Shown here one piece after another: positions 1 to 7,091 of a stretch of DNA of 8,893 nucleotides. The stretch is from NCBI GenBank assembly GCA_026706505.1, contig JAPOYQ010000108.1, forward strand, positions 1 through 8,893, in the 5' to 3' direction. The notes beneath the pieces are model-generated. The model was not told the origin of the DNA and made no database searches. It worked only from the letters and a program-made list of their open reading frames with translations. Made by a program: the position numbers and the translations under genes. The first letter of the stretch is position 1, and each line of letters begins with the position of its first letter. The stretch comes from Gemmatimonadota bacterium. GTDB taxonomy: Bacteria; Latescibacterota; UBA2968; UBA8231.

Positions 1-1442
1 ACCGGCACATGCTGCCGCCCTACGGCTGCGACTGGACGCACGCGCCCAATTTCCAGCGACTCGCCGAGCGGTCTCTCACTTTCGACACCAGCTACGTCTG
101 CTCCATGCCGTGTATGCCCGCCCGCCGCGATCTGCACACCGGGCGACCCAATTTTCTCCACCGCTCTTGGGGGCCGCTGGAGCCGTTCGACGACTCCGTC
201 CCTCGAATGCTGCGCGAGGCCGGAATCTCGTCGCACCTCATCAGCGACCACTACCACTACTGGGAGGCCGGCGGAGCTACCTACCACACTCAGTACAACA
301 CTTGGCAGTTCTTCCGCGGCCAAGAAGGCGATCCGTGGATCGGGCAGGTGGCCGATCCGCCGCCCGTAGAGGCGCACGCGAGCAATGCGGGCCGCAGCAT
401 GTGGCATCGCCAAGACCGCGTCAACCGGCAATACATGCGCCGCGAAGAAGATCAGCCCCAATCGCAGACCTTCAAGTCCGGCGTCGAGTTCATCCGACGC
501 AACCACGCCGAAGACAACTGGTTTTTGCACATCGAGACCTTTGACCCACACGAGCCATTTTTCACCCAGCGCCAATACCAAGACCTCTACCCAGAGCTTT
601 TTAAGAACCGCTCATCCGTGCTATTCGACTGGCCGACCTACGGCCCCGTAACCGAAGAGCAAGCCCTCGTCGATCAATGCCGGGGCCACTACGCATCGCT
701 GCTGAGCATGTGCGACGCCCGCCTCGGCGACATCCTCGACGAGATGGACCGGCTCGAACTGTGGGACGACACCATGCTCATCGTATGGACCGACCACGGT
801 TTCCTGCTCAGCGAGCACGACCTGTGGGCCAAGATACAGATGCCTTGGTACCGCGAGCTGTCCAACACGCCGTTCTTCGTCTGGGATCCGCGCTGCGGCC
901 ACGCGGACCAGCGACGGCAGAGCCTAGTGCAGCCGTCGATCGACTTGGGGCCGACCTTGCTGGACCTCTTCGAGATGGAGCCGACTGCGGACATGCTGGG
1001 CCAGAGCCTGCGCGAAGTCTGCGCGAGCGACGCACCCGCGCGCGAGGCCGCGATTTTCGGCAACCACGGCGGGCAGGTGAACGTCACCGACGGCCGCTAC
1101 GTGTACATGCGCGCGCCCACCCAGCCCGACAACCAGCCCCTGTACAACTACACGCTCATGCCCACGCACATGCGCGACCCCTTCTCAGTCGATGAATTCG
1201 CCAACGTGGAGCTAGCCGAGCCGTTCGGTTTCAGCAAGGGCTGTCGGCTGCTACGGACGCAAGGACACACGCGCAGCAAGCAGCACGAATACGGGACGTT
1301 GCTCTTTGACCTAGAGCAAGACCCGCGCCAAGAGGCCCCGCTCGCCGACGCGGCACTAGAGCAGCGAATGCAGGAGTTGTTGCGCGCACAAATGGAAACG
1401 TGCGAAGCCCCCTCGGAGCAGTACGAACGCTTGGGAATCTAA
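1..1442 (+). CDS. Sulfatase (alkaline phosphatase superfamily), 5' end missing
   Basis: Formylglycine-dependent sulfatase, hydrolysing sulfate esters, probably on a carbohydrate. The frame is already open at the window edge: an Arg-His pair precedes the first Met, and the text beginning MLPPYGCDWTHAPNFQRLAE matches the stretch that normally follows the first metal-binding Asp residues of sulfatases. The true start therefore lies upstream, and the Met at base 9 is internal. Counting from that Met, the signature C-x-P-x-R is CMPAR at residues 35-39, followed by DLHTG; Cys35 would be converted to formylglycine. DPHEPF (179-184) and TDHG (261-264) supply the expected metal and active-site residues, and Lys275 in DLWAK fits the conserved lysine. 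The visible 477 residues are near full family length. Any signal peptide would be off-window, so location is unknown. The gene ends in TAA ahead of a palindrome, so it may belong to a different transcript from the genes downstream. Family is sure; substrate is not readable. Confidence 0.93.
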   Translation, partial: RHMLPPYGCDWTHAPNFQRLAERSLTFDTSYVCSMPCMPARRDLHTGRPNFLHRSWGPLEPFDDSVPRMLREAGISSHLISDHYHYWEAGGATYHTQYNTWQFFRGQEGDPWIGQVADPPPVEAHASNAGRSMWHRQDRVNRQYMRREEDQPQSQTFKSGVEFIRRNHAEDNWFLHIETFDPHEPFFTQRQYQDLYPELFKNRSSVLFDWPTYGPVTEEQALVDQCRGHYASLLSMCDARLGDILDEMDRLELWDDTMLIVWTDHGFLLSEHDLWAKIQMPWYRELSNTPFFVWDPRCGHADQRRQSLVQPSIDLGPTLLDLFEMEPTADMLGQSLREVCASDAPAREAAIFGNHGGQVNVTDGRYVYMRAPTQPDNQPLYNYTLMPTHMRDPFSVDEFANVELAEPFGFSKGCRLLRTQGHTRSKQHEYGTLLFDLEQDPRQEAPLADAALEQRMQELLRAQMETCEAPSEQYERLGI

Positions 1443-1469
1443 CTAACTGATGGTACGCATCGTCCTAAC

Positions 1470-1500
1470 GGTAGGGGGCGGTTTCAAACCGCCCCCTACC
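1470..1500. repeat. Near-perfect 31-base palindrome, REP/MITE-like
   Basis: Arms GGTAGGGGGCGGTTT (1470-1484) and its exact reverse complement (1486-1500) flank a single C. In RNA this would form a very stable GC-rich hairpin. No T-tract follows (next bases TGGGTGCG), so it is not a classical intrinsic terminator, although it could slow transcription or protect mRNA ends between the sulfatase and the phosphohydrolase gene. A second, imperfect pair of arms lies outside it: 1448-1459 against 1505-1516, 10 of 12 positions matching. Direct repeats ACTAACTGA (1442-1450) and ACTAACTAA (1516-1524), 8 of 9 matching, sit at the rims. This nested layout is typical of small non-autonomous repeat elements. 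Only one copy is present in the window, so dispersal is unproven. Confidence 0.75.
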
Positions 1501-1539
1501 TGGGTGCGTAATATCACTAACTAATTACAGGGGAATTAC

Positions 1540-3441
1540 ATGAATAGTCCGGCGCAAAAAGCCATCGTCATCGGCATGGACGGAGCCGCCATGGAGTTGG
1601 TACAACACATGGTGGACCAAGGTCACATGCCCCACTTGGGTCAGCTCATGGCGCAGGGCACCAAACGGCCCATGATTGGCGTCTTTCCAACCCTGACGCC
1701 ACCCGGCTGGACGGCCACTTCGACTGGGGCTTGGGCGGGGACCCACCAAGTCATGGACTTCAACATCCGCAAGCTCGGCGGGCGTCTCGACGAGACCGTG
1801 TGGGGAATCAACACCGGGCTTTCGCAGGCCGAGTACATATGGAACACGGTCGAGCGGGCCGGCAAAAAGCCGATCTTGGTCAAGTGGGAGATGTCCTGGC
1901 CGCCGACCGTGCAAACCGGCATCCAAGTCGAGGGCACCGGCCCGGGCGTGTCCAACGTGCATCAGATCACCGGCTACCATCTCTTTGTCGGCGGCGGCTG
2001 GACGCCCCGGCCGATCGGCGGTCCACGCGATCCCGAGACGTTGGACCCGAGTGCCTTGCAAAAGGTGCGCAACGTCGATCCGGTGGAGATTGTCCCAGCC
2101 GAGGGATGGCAAGATGCGCCCACATCCGCGCTGCCACCCAAAGAAGTGGCGCTGGTCATCGAACCGCTCAAACGCGGGCGGGCGGATATGCGCCGCCAAG
2201 GCCGAGAAGGGACACCTAAGCATTTCTACGGCCTGATATACGCCTCGGCCGACAAGGGCTACGACCGGCTGCTCATTTGCCGCAGCCGCGATGCGGGTGA
2301 TCGGGTCGCCGAGCTGGCGGTAGGCCAATGGACCGAGTGGTGGAAGGACGACTTTGAGATTGACGGCCAAGCGCTTGACGGCTACGTGCGCATGAAGCTC
2401 GTCAGCCTGAGCGCAGCAGGCGATGTGTTCGAGCTCTTTGTGCCCCAAGTCTGGCCGGCGACCGGGTACACACAGCCGGAGGAAGTGGCGCAGCAGATTG
2501 ACCAAAACGTCGGCAATTTCCTGCAGAATCCAGCACGAGACGCCTTGGGCGTAGTCGATGACGCGACCTATTTCGAGCTATTGGACTTCCACCACCAGCG
2601 GTTGGCCGAGGTCGCTCACTACCTGACGGAGAGCAACGACTGGGACGTGCTGTTCATCGAAACCCACGCCTCGGATTACACCAGCCATTTCTTCCTCTCG
2701 CAAGCCGACGAGTGCAGCGGGGCCGACGCGCACACGCTAGCGCGCTGTCAAGCGGGCGTAGCCCAGACCTATGCTTCCATAGATGACATGATCGGCCGCG
2801 TCGTCGAGCTAGCCGATGACGACACCGTCGTCGTGGTCGTCTCCGATCACGGCGGCACCCCCAACCAACACCGGCCAGTCGATATCGCCGAGGTGCTGGA
2901 ACAGGCGGGCTTTTTGGTCTATGCAGACGCCGAGAAAAAGCAGGTCGACTGGCAGCGGACGCGGGCGGCCAATGTGGGGCTGGTCCACATCTTCGTCAAT
3001 CTCAAGGGACGCGAGCCTACGGGGATCGTCGATCCCAGCGACTACGAGCAAACGCGGCTCGACCTCATCGAAGCCCTCCACGCCTATCGCCATCCGCAGA
3101 CCGGGCGCGGCCCCTTTGCCCTCGCGCTGACGCGAGAAGACGCGGAGATGGTCAATCTGGAGGGCGAACTCGTTGGCGACGTGGTCTATGCGCTGCGGCC
3201 CGAATACGACGGAGCGCACGGCAAGCAGCTACCCTCAGCCACGCTCGGCGTCGGCGGGCAGCACTGCACGTTCGTGTTGGCTGGGGCCGGAGTAAAGCAA
3301 GGGCTTGCGCTCGAGCGGCAGGTGCGCGCGGTCGACGTCGCGCCGACGCTGTGCTACTTACTCGGCATCCCCATGCCCGAGCAGGTGGAGGGCGGCGTGA
3401 TCTACGAGGCACTCGAAGACGCGGACTGGCATCTGCGATGA
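1540..3441 (+). CDS. AlkP-superfamily phosphohydrolase / phosphodiesterase (COG3379-like)
   Basis: Metal-dependent hydrolase of the alkaline phosphatase superfamily, closest by eye to the COG3379 'predicted phosphohydrolase or phosphomutase' and nucleotide pyrophosphatase/phosphodiesterase group. The start begins IVIGMDG (Asp14, metal ligand), followed by FPTLTPPGWTATSTG, in which Thr53 aligns with the nucleophilic Thr of phosphodiesterases. There is no C-x-P-x-R, so it is not a sulfatase. Remaining metal ligands are visible: Asp379 and His383 in ETHASDYTSH, Asp436-His437 in VVSDHGG, and His560 in DGAHGKQLP. The 633 residues exceed simple NPP enzymes (about 400), with a long region at about 120-340 between the nucleophile block and the second metal block. 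No signal peptide or membrane segment is seen, so it is probably cytoplasmic. A GGGG ribosome-binding site (1530-1533) supports the start. It overlaps the next gene by 4 bases, implying translational coupling with a dehydrogenase. Substrate unknown; a sugar phosphate or phosphodiester is plausible. Confidence 0.85.
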   Translation: MNSPAQKAIVIGMDGAAMELVQHMVDQGHMPHLGQLMAQGTKRPMIGVFPTLTPPGWTATSTGAWAGTHQVMDFNIRKLGGRLDETVWGINTGLSQAEYIWNTVERAGKKPILVKWEMSWPPTVQTGIQVEGTGPGVSNVHQITGYHLFVGGGWTPRPIGGPRDPETLDPSALQKVRNVDPVEIVPAEGWQDAPTSALPPKEVALVIEPLKRGRADMRRQGREGTPKHFYGLIYASADKGYDRLLICRSRDAGDRVAELAVGQWTEWWKDDFEIDGQALDGYVRMKLVSLSAAGDVFELFVPQVWPATGYTQPEEVAQQIDQNVGNFLQNPARDALGVVDDATYFELLDFHHQRLAEVAHYLTESNDWDVLFIETHASDYTSHFFLSQADECSGADAHTLARCQAGVAQTYASIDDMIGRVVELADDDTVVVVVSDHGGTPNQHRPVDIAEVLEQAGFLVYADAEKKQVDWQRTRAANVGLVHIFVNLKGREPTGIVDPSDYEQTRLDLIEALHAYRHPQTGRGPFALALTREDAEMVNLEGELVGDVVYALRPEYDGAHGKQLPSATLGVGGQHCTFVLAGAGVKQGLALERQVRAVDVAPTLCYLLGIPMPEQVEGGVIYEALEDADWHLR

Positions 3442-4460
3442 AGGCAGCCTATTACTGCGGCGACCGCACGGTCGAAATCGGCGAATGCCGAGTGCAATCC
3501 CCTAGCGCAGATCAGGTGCGAATCGAAGTAGCCTATTGCGGCGTATGCGGCACGGACATCCACATTTACCTAGGCCATCAGGACCGCCGGATCGACATGC
3601 CCCAAGTCATTGGGCACGAGATGTCGGGACGGATCGCAGAAGTCGGAGCCGACGTCGAAGGCTGGGCCGTGGGCGATCCGGTCGTAGTGCGTCCCTTAGA
3701 GGCTTGTGGCTCGTGCGCGGCCTGCAACGCCGGCAATGGCCATATCTGCCAAAACCTAAACTTCATCGGCATCGACAGTCCGGGAGCCTTCCAAGGATCG
3801 TGGACAGTTCCGGCCCATACACTGCACCGCCTGCCGGACGACATGCCGATGACGTCAGGTGCCCTAGTCGAGCCGCTGGCGGTCGCCTGCCACGACGTGC
3901 GCTTGGGCGAGGTGGTGCCGGGCGAGAAAGTCGTAGTGATCGGCGGCGGCCCGATCGGCCTACTCAATGCGCTGGTGGCGCAACACGCTGGAGCCGAGGT
4001 GCGGGTGGCCGAGGTCAATGCCTATCGGCTACAGGCGGCACACGCGCTGGGACTGGAAACCGTCCATCCACTGGAGGAGGACTTAGTCTCCCACGTCGAA
4101 TCCTGGACCGAGGGCGCGGGAGCCGACGCAGTCTTCGAGGTCTCCGGCTCGTCGGCCGGAGCCGAGGTAATGACTAAGCTCGCCAAGGTCCGGGGGCGGA
4201 TCGTGGTGGTGGCGATTTTCGCTGACGCTCCTAAAGTGGATCTCTTTCAATTCTTCTGGCGCGAGTTAAAAATGTGCGGCGTGCGCGTGTACGAACCCGA
4301 AGACTACGACCGCGCCATCGAACTGGCAGCCAGCGGCGCACTGCCGCTCAACGAGCTGATTACCGAGCGCCTTCCCTTAGACGCCCTACCCGACGCCTTT
4401 GCCCGGCTGACAGCGGGCACGGATGCGGTCAAAATTTTAATCGACACCCAAGGGGAATAA
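3438..4460 (+). CDS. Zinc-dependent medium-chain alcohol/polyol dehydrogenase
   Basis: NAD(P)-dependent zinc alcohol dehydrogenase of the MDR superfamily, of the sorbitol / L-threonine / L-idonate dehydrogenase type, oxidising a secondary alcohol of a polyol, sugar acid or amino alcohol. The start MKAAYYCGDR gives 340 residues, the usual length; its ATG overlaps the upstream stop as ATGA. An in-frame ATG 87 bases further upstream lies inside the preceding gene and would add 29 residues unlike the family. Catalytic zinc ligands: Cys37 (CGVCGTD), His60-Glu61 (GHEMSG) and Glu145. The structural zinc site is complete with Cys90, Cys93, Cys96 and Cys104. The Rossmann motif GGGPIG is at 169-174, and the acidic Glu192 at the end of the second strand favours NAD over NADP. 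The pairing with a short-chain dehydrogenase 6 bases downstream resembles sugar-acid pathways such as IdnD/IdnO, but the exact substrate cannot be read. Confidence 0.93.
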   Translation: MKAAYYCGDRTVEIGECRVQSPSADQVRIEVAYCGVCGTDIHIYLGHQDRRIDMPQVIGHEMSGRIAEVGADVEGWAVGDPVVVRPLEACGSCAACNAGNGHICQNLNFIGIDSPGAFQGSWTVPAHTLHRLPDDMPMTSGALVEPLAVACHDVRLGEVVPGEKVVVIGGGPIGLLNALVAQHAGAEVRVAEVNAYRLQAAHALGLETVHPLEEDLVSHVESWTEGAGADAVFEVSGSSAGAEVMTKLAKVRGRIVVVAIFADAPKVDLFQFFWRELKMCGVRVYEPEDYDRAIELAASGALPLNELITERLPLDALPDAFARLTAGTDAVKILIDTQGE

Positions 4461-4466
4461 CATAGA

Positions 4467-5234
4467 ATGAGCATCTTGGACCTTTTTAAGCTCGACGGCC
4501 AGACGGCGCTAGTCACCGGGTGCCGCCGAGGCATCGGGCGCGGGTTCGCGCAAGCATTGGCCGAGGCGGGCGCAGATATCGTCGGCGTCAGCGCCTCGCT
4601 GGAAGCAGACTCCGAGGTCGGCCAAGACATTGCCGAGCGCGGCAAACGCTTCACAGGATACGCCTGCGATTTCAGCGACCGGGAGGCGGTCCGCGCCTTC
4701 GTCGAGCAGGTCAACGCCGAAGTCGGCCCAATCGATATCCTCATCAACAACGCCGGTACGATTCGGCGCGCCCTAGCTGAGGAACATGGAGACGAAGACT
4801 GGGACCACGTCATCGAGGTCAACTTAAACGCGCAGTTCGTACTGGCGCGAGAATTCGGCAAGCAGATGCTGTCCCGAGGCCGGGGCAAGATCGTCTTCAC
4901 CGCTTCGGTGCTGACCTTCCAAGGCGGCATCACCGTGCCGGGCTATGCCGCGGCCAAGGGCGGGATCGGGCAATTGACCATGGCGCTGGCCAACGAATGG
5001 GCCGGTCGCGGAGTCAACGTCAATGCCATTGCCCCCGGCTATATCGCCACCGACAACAATCAAGCCCTGCGCGACGATCCAGTGCGCAACGAGCAGCTAC
5101 TAGTGAGAATCCCAGCCAGCCGATGGGGCACGCCGGACGACTTAAAAGGCGCAGTGGTGTGGCTGTCGTCTCGGGCAGCCGATTACGTGCACGGGTCCAT
5201 CGTAATCGTCGATGGCGGGTGGATGGGCCGCTGA
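4467..5234 (+). CDS. kduD: KduD-like short-chain dehydrogenase (2-dehydro-3-deoxy-D-gluconate 5-dehydrogenase type)
   Basis: Classical short-chain dehydrogenase, 255 residues, predicted cytoplasmic. The cofactor motif TGCRRGIG is at 17-24, NNAG at 94-97, and the catalytic tetrad is Asn119, Ser147, Tyr160 and Lys164. Several stretches recall E. coli KduD rather than general SDRs: FQGGITVPGY (151-160), NEWA (176-179), the AIAPGYIATDN region, RIPASRWGTPDDL (214-226) and the ending VDGGW. KduD interconverts 2,5-diketo-3-deoxygluconate and 2-keto-3-deoxygluconate, the step before KDG kinase in pectin, GAG and related uronate breakdown. No kduI, KDG kinase or aldolase is in the window to confirm this route. 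The gene starts 6 bases after the zinc dehydrogenase, with AGGGG in the end of that gene as a possible ribosome-binding site, so they are almost certainly co-transcribed. Alternative: gluconate 5-dehydrogenase (IdnO-like), which would pair with an IdnD-like zinc enzyme; the motif match favours KduD. Confidence 0.85.
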   Translation: MSILDLFKLDGQTALVTGCRRGIGRGFAQALAEAGADIVGVSASLEADSEVGQDIAERGKRFTGYACDFSDREAVRAFVEQVNAEVGPIDILINNAGTIRRALAEEHGDEDWDHVIEVNLNAQFVLAREFGKQMLSRGRGKIVFTASVLTFQGGITVPGYAAAKGGIGQLTMALANEWAGRGVNVNAIAPGYIATDNNQALRDDPVRNEQLLVRIPASRWGTPDDLKGAVVWLSSRAADYVHGSIVIVDGGWMGR

Positions 5235-5247
5235 GATGGGAATTAAG

Positions 5248-5254
5248 TAAGGAG
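5248..5254 (+). promoter_or_regulatory. Shine-Dalgarno that fixes the GTG start of the MNT gene
   Basis: TAAGGAG lies 7 bases before the GTG at 5262. It is the strongest ribosome-binding site in this stretch and supports GTG as the initiator of the small nucleotidyltransferase gene. Confidence 0.75.
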
Positions 5255-5261
5255 TTCAAAG

Positions 5262-5558
5262 GTGAGCTTACAGGGCGTTCCAGACAGCATTAAGCGCGAT
5301 GTGGCCCGCGGAGTGGCGATCCTCAAAGAGGCCGGCTGTCAGCAGGTATACGTGTTCGGCTCCGTAGCAGAGGGACGAGTACGGCCCGACTCAGACATTG
5401 ACTTTGCCGTCCGCGGCTGTCCGGCGAAACAGTTCTTCAAATTGCAGGGGAGACTACTCATAGAACTGCGTCGGTCCGCTGACCTAGTTGACTTGGATGC
5501 CGACCCAGACCTGACGGCCTTTCTCGAACGCGAAGCGGGCATGATCCATGTTGGATGA
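5262..5558 (+). CDS. mntA: MntA-like minimal nucleotidyltransferase antitoxin
   Basis: Small protein (98 residues) with the polymerase-beta/MNT nucleotidyltransferase fold. It carries the exact family motif GSx10DxD: Gly33-Ser34, then Asp45 and Asp47 in the text FGSVAEGRVRPDSDIDF. A third acidic residue, probably Asp77 in LVDLDAD, completes the metal site. In known pairs MntA is an antitoxin that silences its HEPN partner by transferring AMP to a tyrosine beside the RNase active site; the acidic residues needed for that are present. The gene starts at GTG and overlaps the HEPN gene by 11 bases, the usual antitoxin-first order. It follows the KduD-like gene by 27 bases and could be read from the catabolic operon or its own promoter; no clear promoter is seen in the gap. 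Function follows from family and partner. Confidence 0.88.
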   Translation: MSLQGVPDSIKRDVARGVAILKEAGCQQVYVFGSVAEGRVRPDSDIDFAVRGCPAKQFFKLQGRLLIELRRSADLVDLDADPDLTAFLEREAGMIHVG

Positions 5559-6051
5559 TCGTGCTCTGGCTCACATTGAGCGAGAATTGCAACAGATCGA
5601 GGACCTTTTTCGTGCGTATCGCACACTCCTATCTAAGGCCAGTATCAATGAACCCAACCTCGTTGAATTGACTGCGTTAGCGGGAGTTCTCCATTCGTTC
5701 TACAACGGTGTAGAAAACGTATTCCAGACTATTGCTAAACGGGTGGATGGGCAGATGCCAACTGGTTCGAACTGGCATTGGGAGCTTCTCCATTTGATGG
5801 CTCGCAAGACGGACAACAGGCATCCTGTCGTCTTTCCAGAAACAATAGATCGCCTTGAGCCGTACCTTGGATTTCGCCACTTCGTACGACATGCCTATTC
5901 CTTTCGGCTGGACTGGACGAAAATGGAGGATCTTGTGCTTGAGCTAGACGAGGTCTGGGCAACATTTCGACAAGACATCAGACTATGGCTGGACTCAGAG
6001 CCAGAAGGATCTGTTAATCTCGATTCAAACTCGCCAACGCAAAAAGAGTAA
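5548..6051 (+). CDS. hepT: HepT-like HEPN ribonuclease toxin
   Basis: Predicted all-helical HEPN-domain RNase of the HepT-like group, partner of the MNT protein just upstream. The diagnostic RX4HXY motif is intact: Arg110, His115 and Tyr117 in the text FRHFVRHAYSF. The block LHSFYNGVENVFQTIAKRVD (49-68) is also typical of this group. In characterised systems the Arg/His pair cleaves RNA and the Tyr is the site AMPylated by MntA. The ATG lies inside the antitoxin gene, so translation is probably coupled. The final 17 residues after about position 150 (EPEGSVNLDSNSPTQKE) are polar and look disordered. Hand counts give 47-50% GC in two 60-base rows of this gene against 67% in a row of the KduD-like gene, suggesting separate origin. 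No membrane segment or signal peptide. Toxicity is inferred, not shown. Confidence 0.87.
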   Translation: MLDDRALAHIERELQQIEDLFRAYRTLLSKASINEPNLVELTALAGVLHSFYNGVENVFQTIAKRVDGQMPTGSNWHWELLHLMARKTDNRHPVVFPETIDRLEPYLGFRHFVRHAYSFRLDWTKMEDLVLELDEVWATFRQDIRLWLDSEPEGSVNLDSNSPTQKE

Positions 6052-6084
6052 GGTTGCTTGGCAAATCACAACACATTCTTCCGC

Positions 6085-6090
6085 GAGGAG
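6085..6090 (+). promoter_or_regulatory. Shine-Dalgarno that fixes the Gfo/Idh start
   Basis: GAGGAG sits 5 bases before the ATG at 6096. It selects this start over the in-frame ATG at 6054, whose extra 14 residues do not resemble the family's N-terminus. Confidence 0.75.
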
Positions 6091-6095
6091 ATCCC

Positions 6096-7091
6096 ATGAT
6101 CCGCATGGCGCAGTACGGCACCAAGCACGGTCACGCCGCTGGCAAACTCAAGGCAATGCTCGACAACCCCGAGGTCGAAGTCGTCGGCCTGTACGAACCC
6201 GACGCCGAACGCCGCCAGCAAGTCGCAGACGACGAACTCTATCGGCAGGTCCGCTTCTTGGACAGCGAAGAAGAACTGCTCGGCGATAGCTCCATTGTCG
6301 CCGTCGCCTCCGAGGGCCGCAACGACGAGAGCTTGGACCAGACCGAGCGCATCGTCCAAGCCGGCAAGCACGTGTGGTACGACAAGCCAGCCGGAGACGA
6401 TTGGGCGCAGTGGCAGCGAGTCGTAGCAGAGGCGCGGGCCGCCGATCTGCAAGTGCAAATGGGCTTTATGCTGCGCTACCATCCCGGCTTCAGTCAGATC
6501 GCAGAGTGGGCGCGGTCGGGTTTTTTGGGCAATGTCTATTCGGTGCGCGCCCACATGTCCACCAACATCACCGAGGCCGGGCGTGAAGTAATCGCCGCCG
6601 GGCACCACGGCGGCATCTTCTACGATCTAGCCGGGCACATGCTCGACCAAGTGGTGTGGATTCTGGGGCGGCCGGAGAAAGTGACGGCCTTTCTGCGCAA
6701 CGACACCGGCATCGTGCCCGCGTTTCAGGACAACACGCTCGGCGTCTTTGAATACGAGCGGGCCATGGCCTGGGTCGATATTGCGGCGATGGAGCCACAG
6801 CCGATGGCGCGGCGCTTTGAGGTCTATGGCGATCGCGGCAGCGCGATTCTGCTAGAGCCTTTTGAGCCGGGCCATACCATCCGGCTCTGCCTGACCGAAG
6901 CCGCCGACGGCTATACGCAGGGCGAACAGATGGTGCCTTTCGAAGGAATTTCGCGGCAGGGGCTCTACGAACTCGAACTAGCGTCCCTTCTAAGAGTGCT
7001 CAAGGGCGAACACGGCCCGGATCGCTCACTCGACCACGAACTCCTCGTACAGGAAACTTTACTGCGCGGAACCGGGCTTATTGCGGATTGA
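6096..7091 (+). CDS. Gfo/Idh/MocA-family oxidoreductase
   Basis: NAD(P)-dependent oxidoreductase of the Gfo/Idh/MocA family, 331 residues, usually acting on sugars, inositols or their acids. The N-terminal Rossmann part begins MIRMAQYGTKHGHAAGK, a divergent form of the glycine-rich loop with a His-Gly-His run. The family EKP motif appears as Asp96-Lys97-Pro98 in HVWYDKP; Lys97 is the expected catalytic lysine. GFMLRYHPGF (123-132) follows, and Asp177/His181/Asp184 in GGIFYDLAGHMLDQ fit the conserved substrate-binding and catalytic helix of the C-terminal domain. No signal peptide, so cytoplasmic. It lies 44 bases beyond the HEPN stop and has a strong ribosome-binding site, so it may be read through from the operon. 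Its stop overlaps the convergent glycosidase gene by 14 bases. Family assignment is firm; substrate is unknown. Confidence 0.9.
   Translation: MIRMAQYGTKHGHAAGKLKAMLDNPEVEVVGLYEPDAERRQQVADDELYRQVRFLDSEEELLGDSSIVAVASEGRNDESLDQTERIVQAGKHVWYDKPAGDDWAQWQRVVAEARAADLQVQMGFMLRYHPGFSQIAEWARSGFLGNVYSVRAHMSTNITEAGREVIAAGHHGGIFYDLAGHMLDQVVWILGRPEKVTAFLRNDTGIVPAFQDNTLGVFEYERAMAWVDIAAMEPQPMARRFEVYGDRGSAILLEPFEPGHTIRLCLTEAADGYTQGEQMVPFEGISRQGLYELELASLLRVLKGEHGPDRSLDHELLVQETLLRGTGLIAD

Noticed and set aside
9..11. ATG as the true start of the first sulfatase
   Set aside because: The frame is open upstream to the window edge, and the family's metal-binding N-terminal strand would be missing, so the gene must begin off-window.
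689..1087. Minus-strand open frame within the first sulfatase
   Set aside because: It overlaps conserved sulfatase metal-binding motifs on the plus strand and has no family features of its own.
1470..1500. Palindrome as a classical Rho-independent terminator
   Set aside because: No run of T follows either arm, and a one-base centre is not a normal terminator loop.
1525..2505. 326-codon open frame on the minus strand
   Set aside because: It lies wholly antisense to the phosphohydrolase, whose motifs and ribosome-binding site are clear. Its translation shows no recognisable domain, and long antisense frames are common in GC-rich genes.
3351..3437. Upstream in-frame start for the zinc dehydrogenase
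   Set aside because: The extra 29 residues are Arg/Gly-rich, read out of frame through the conserved end of the phosphohydrolase, and do not resemble MDR N-termini; MKAAYYCGDR at 3438 does.
6054..6095. Upstream in-frame ATG for the Gfo/Idh gene
   Set aside because: The added residues are unlike the family and no ribosome-binding site precedes it, whereas GAGGAG precedes the ATG at 6096.
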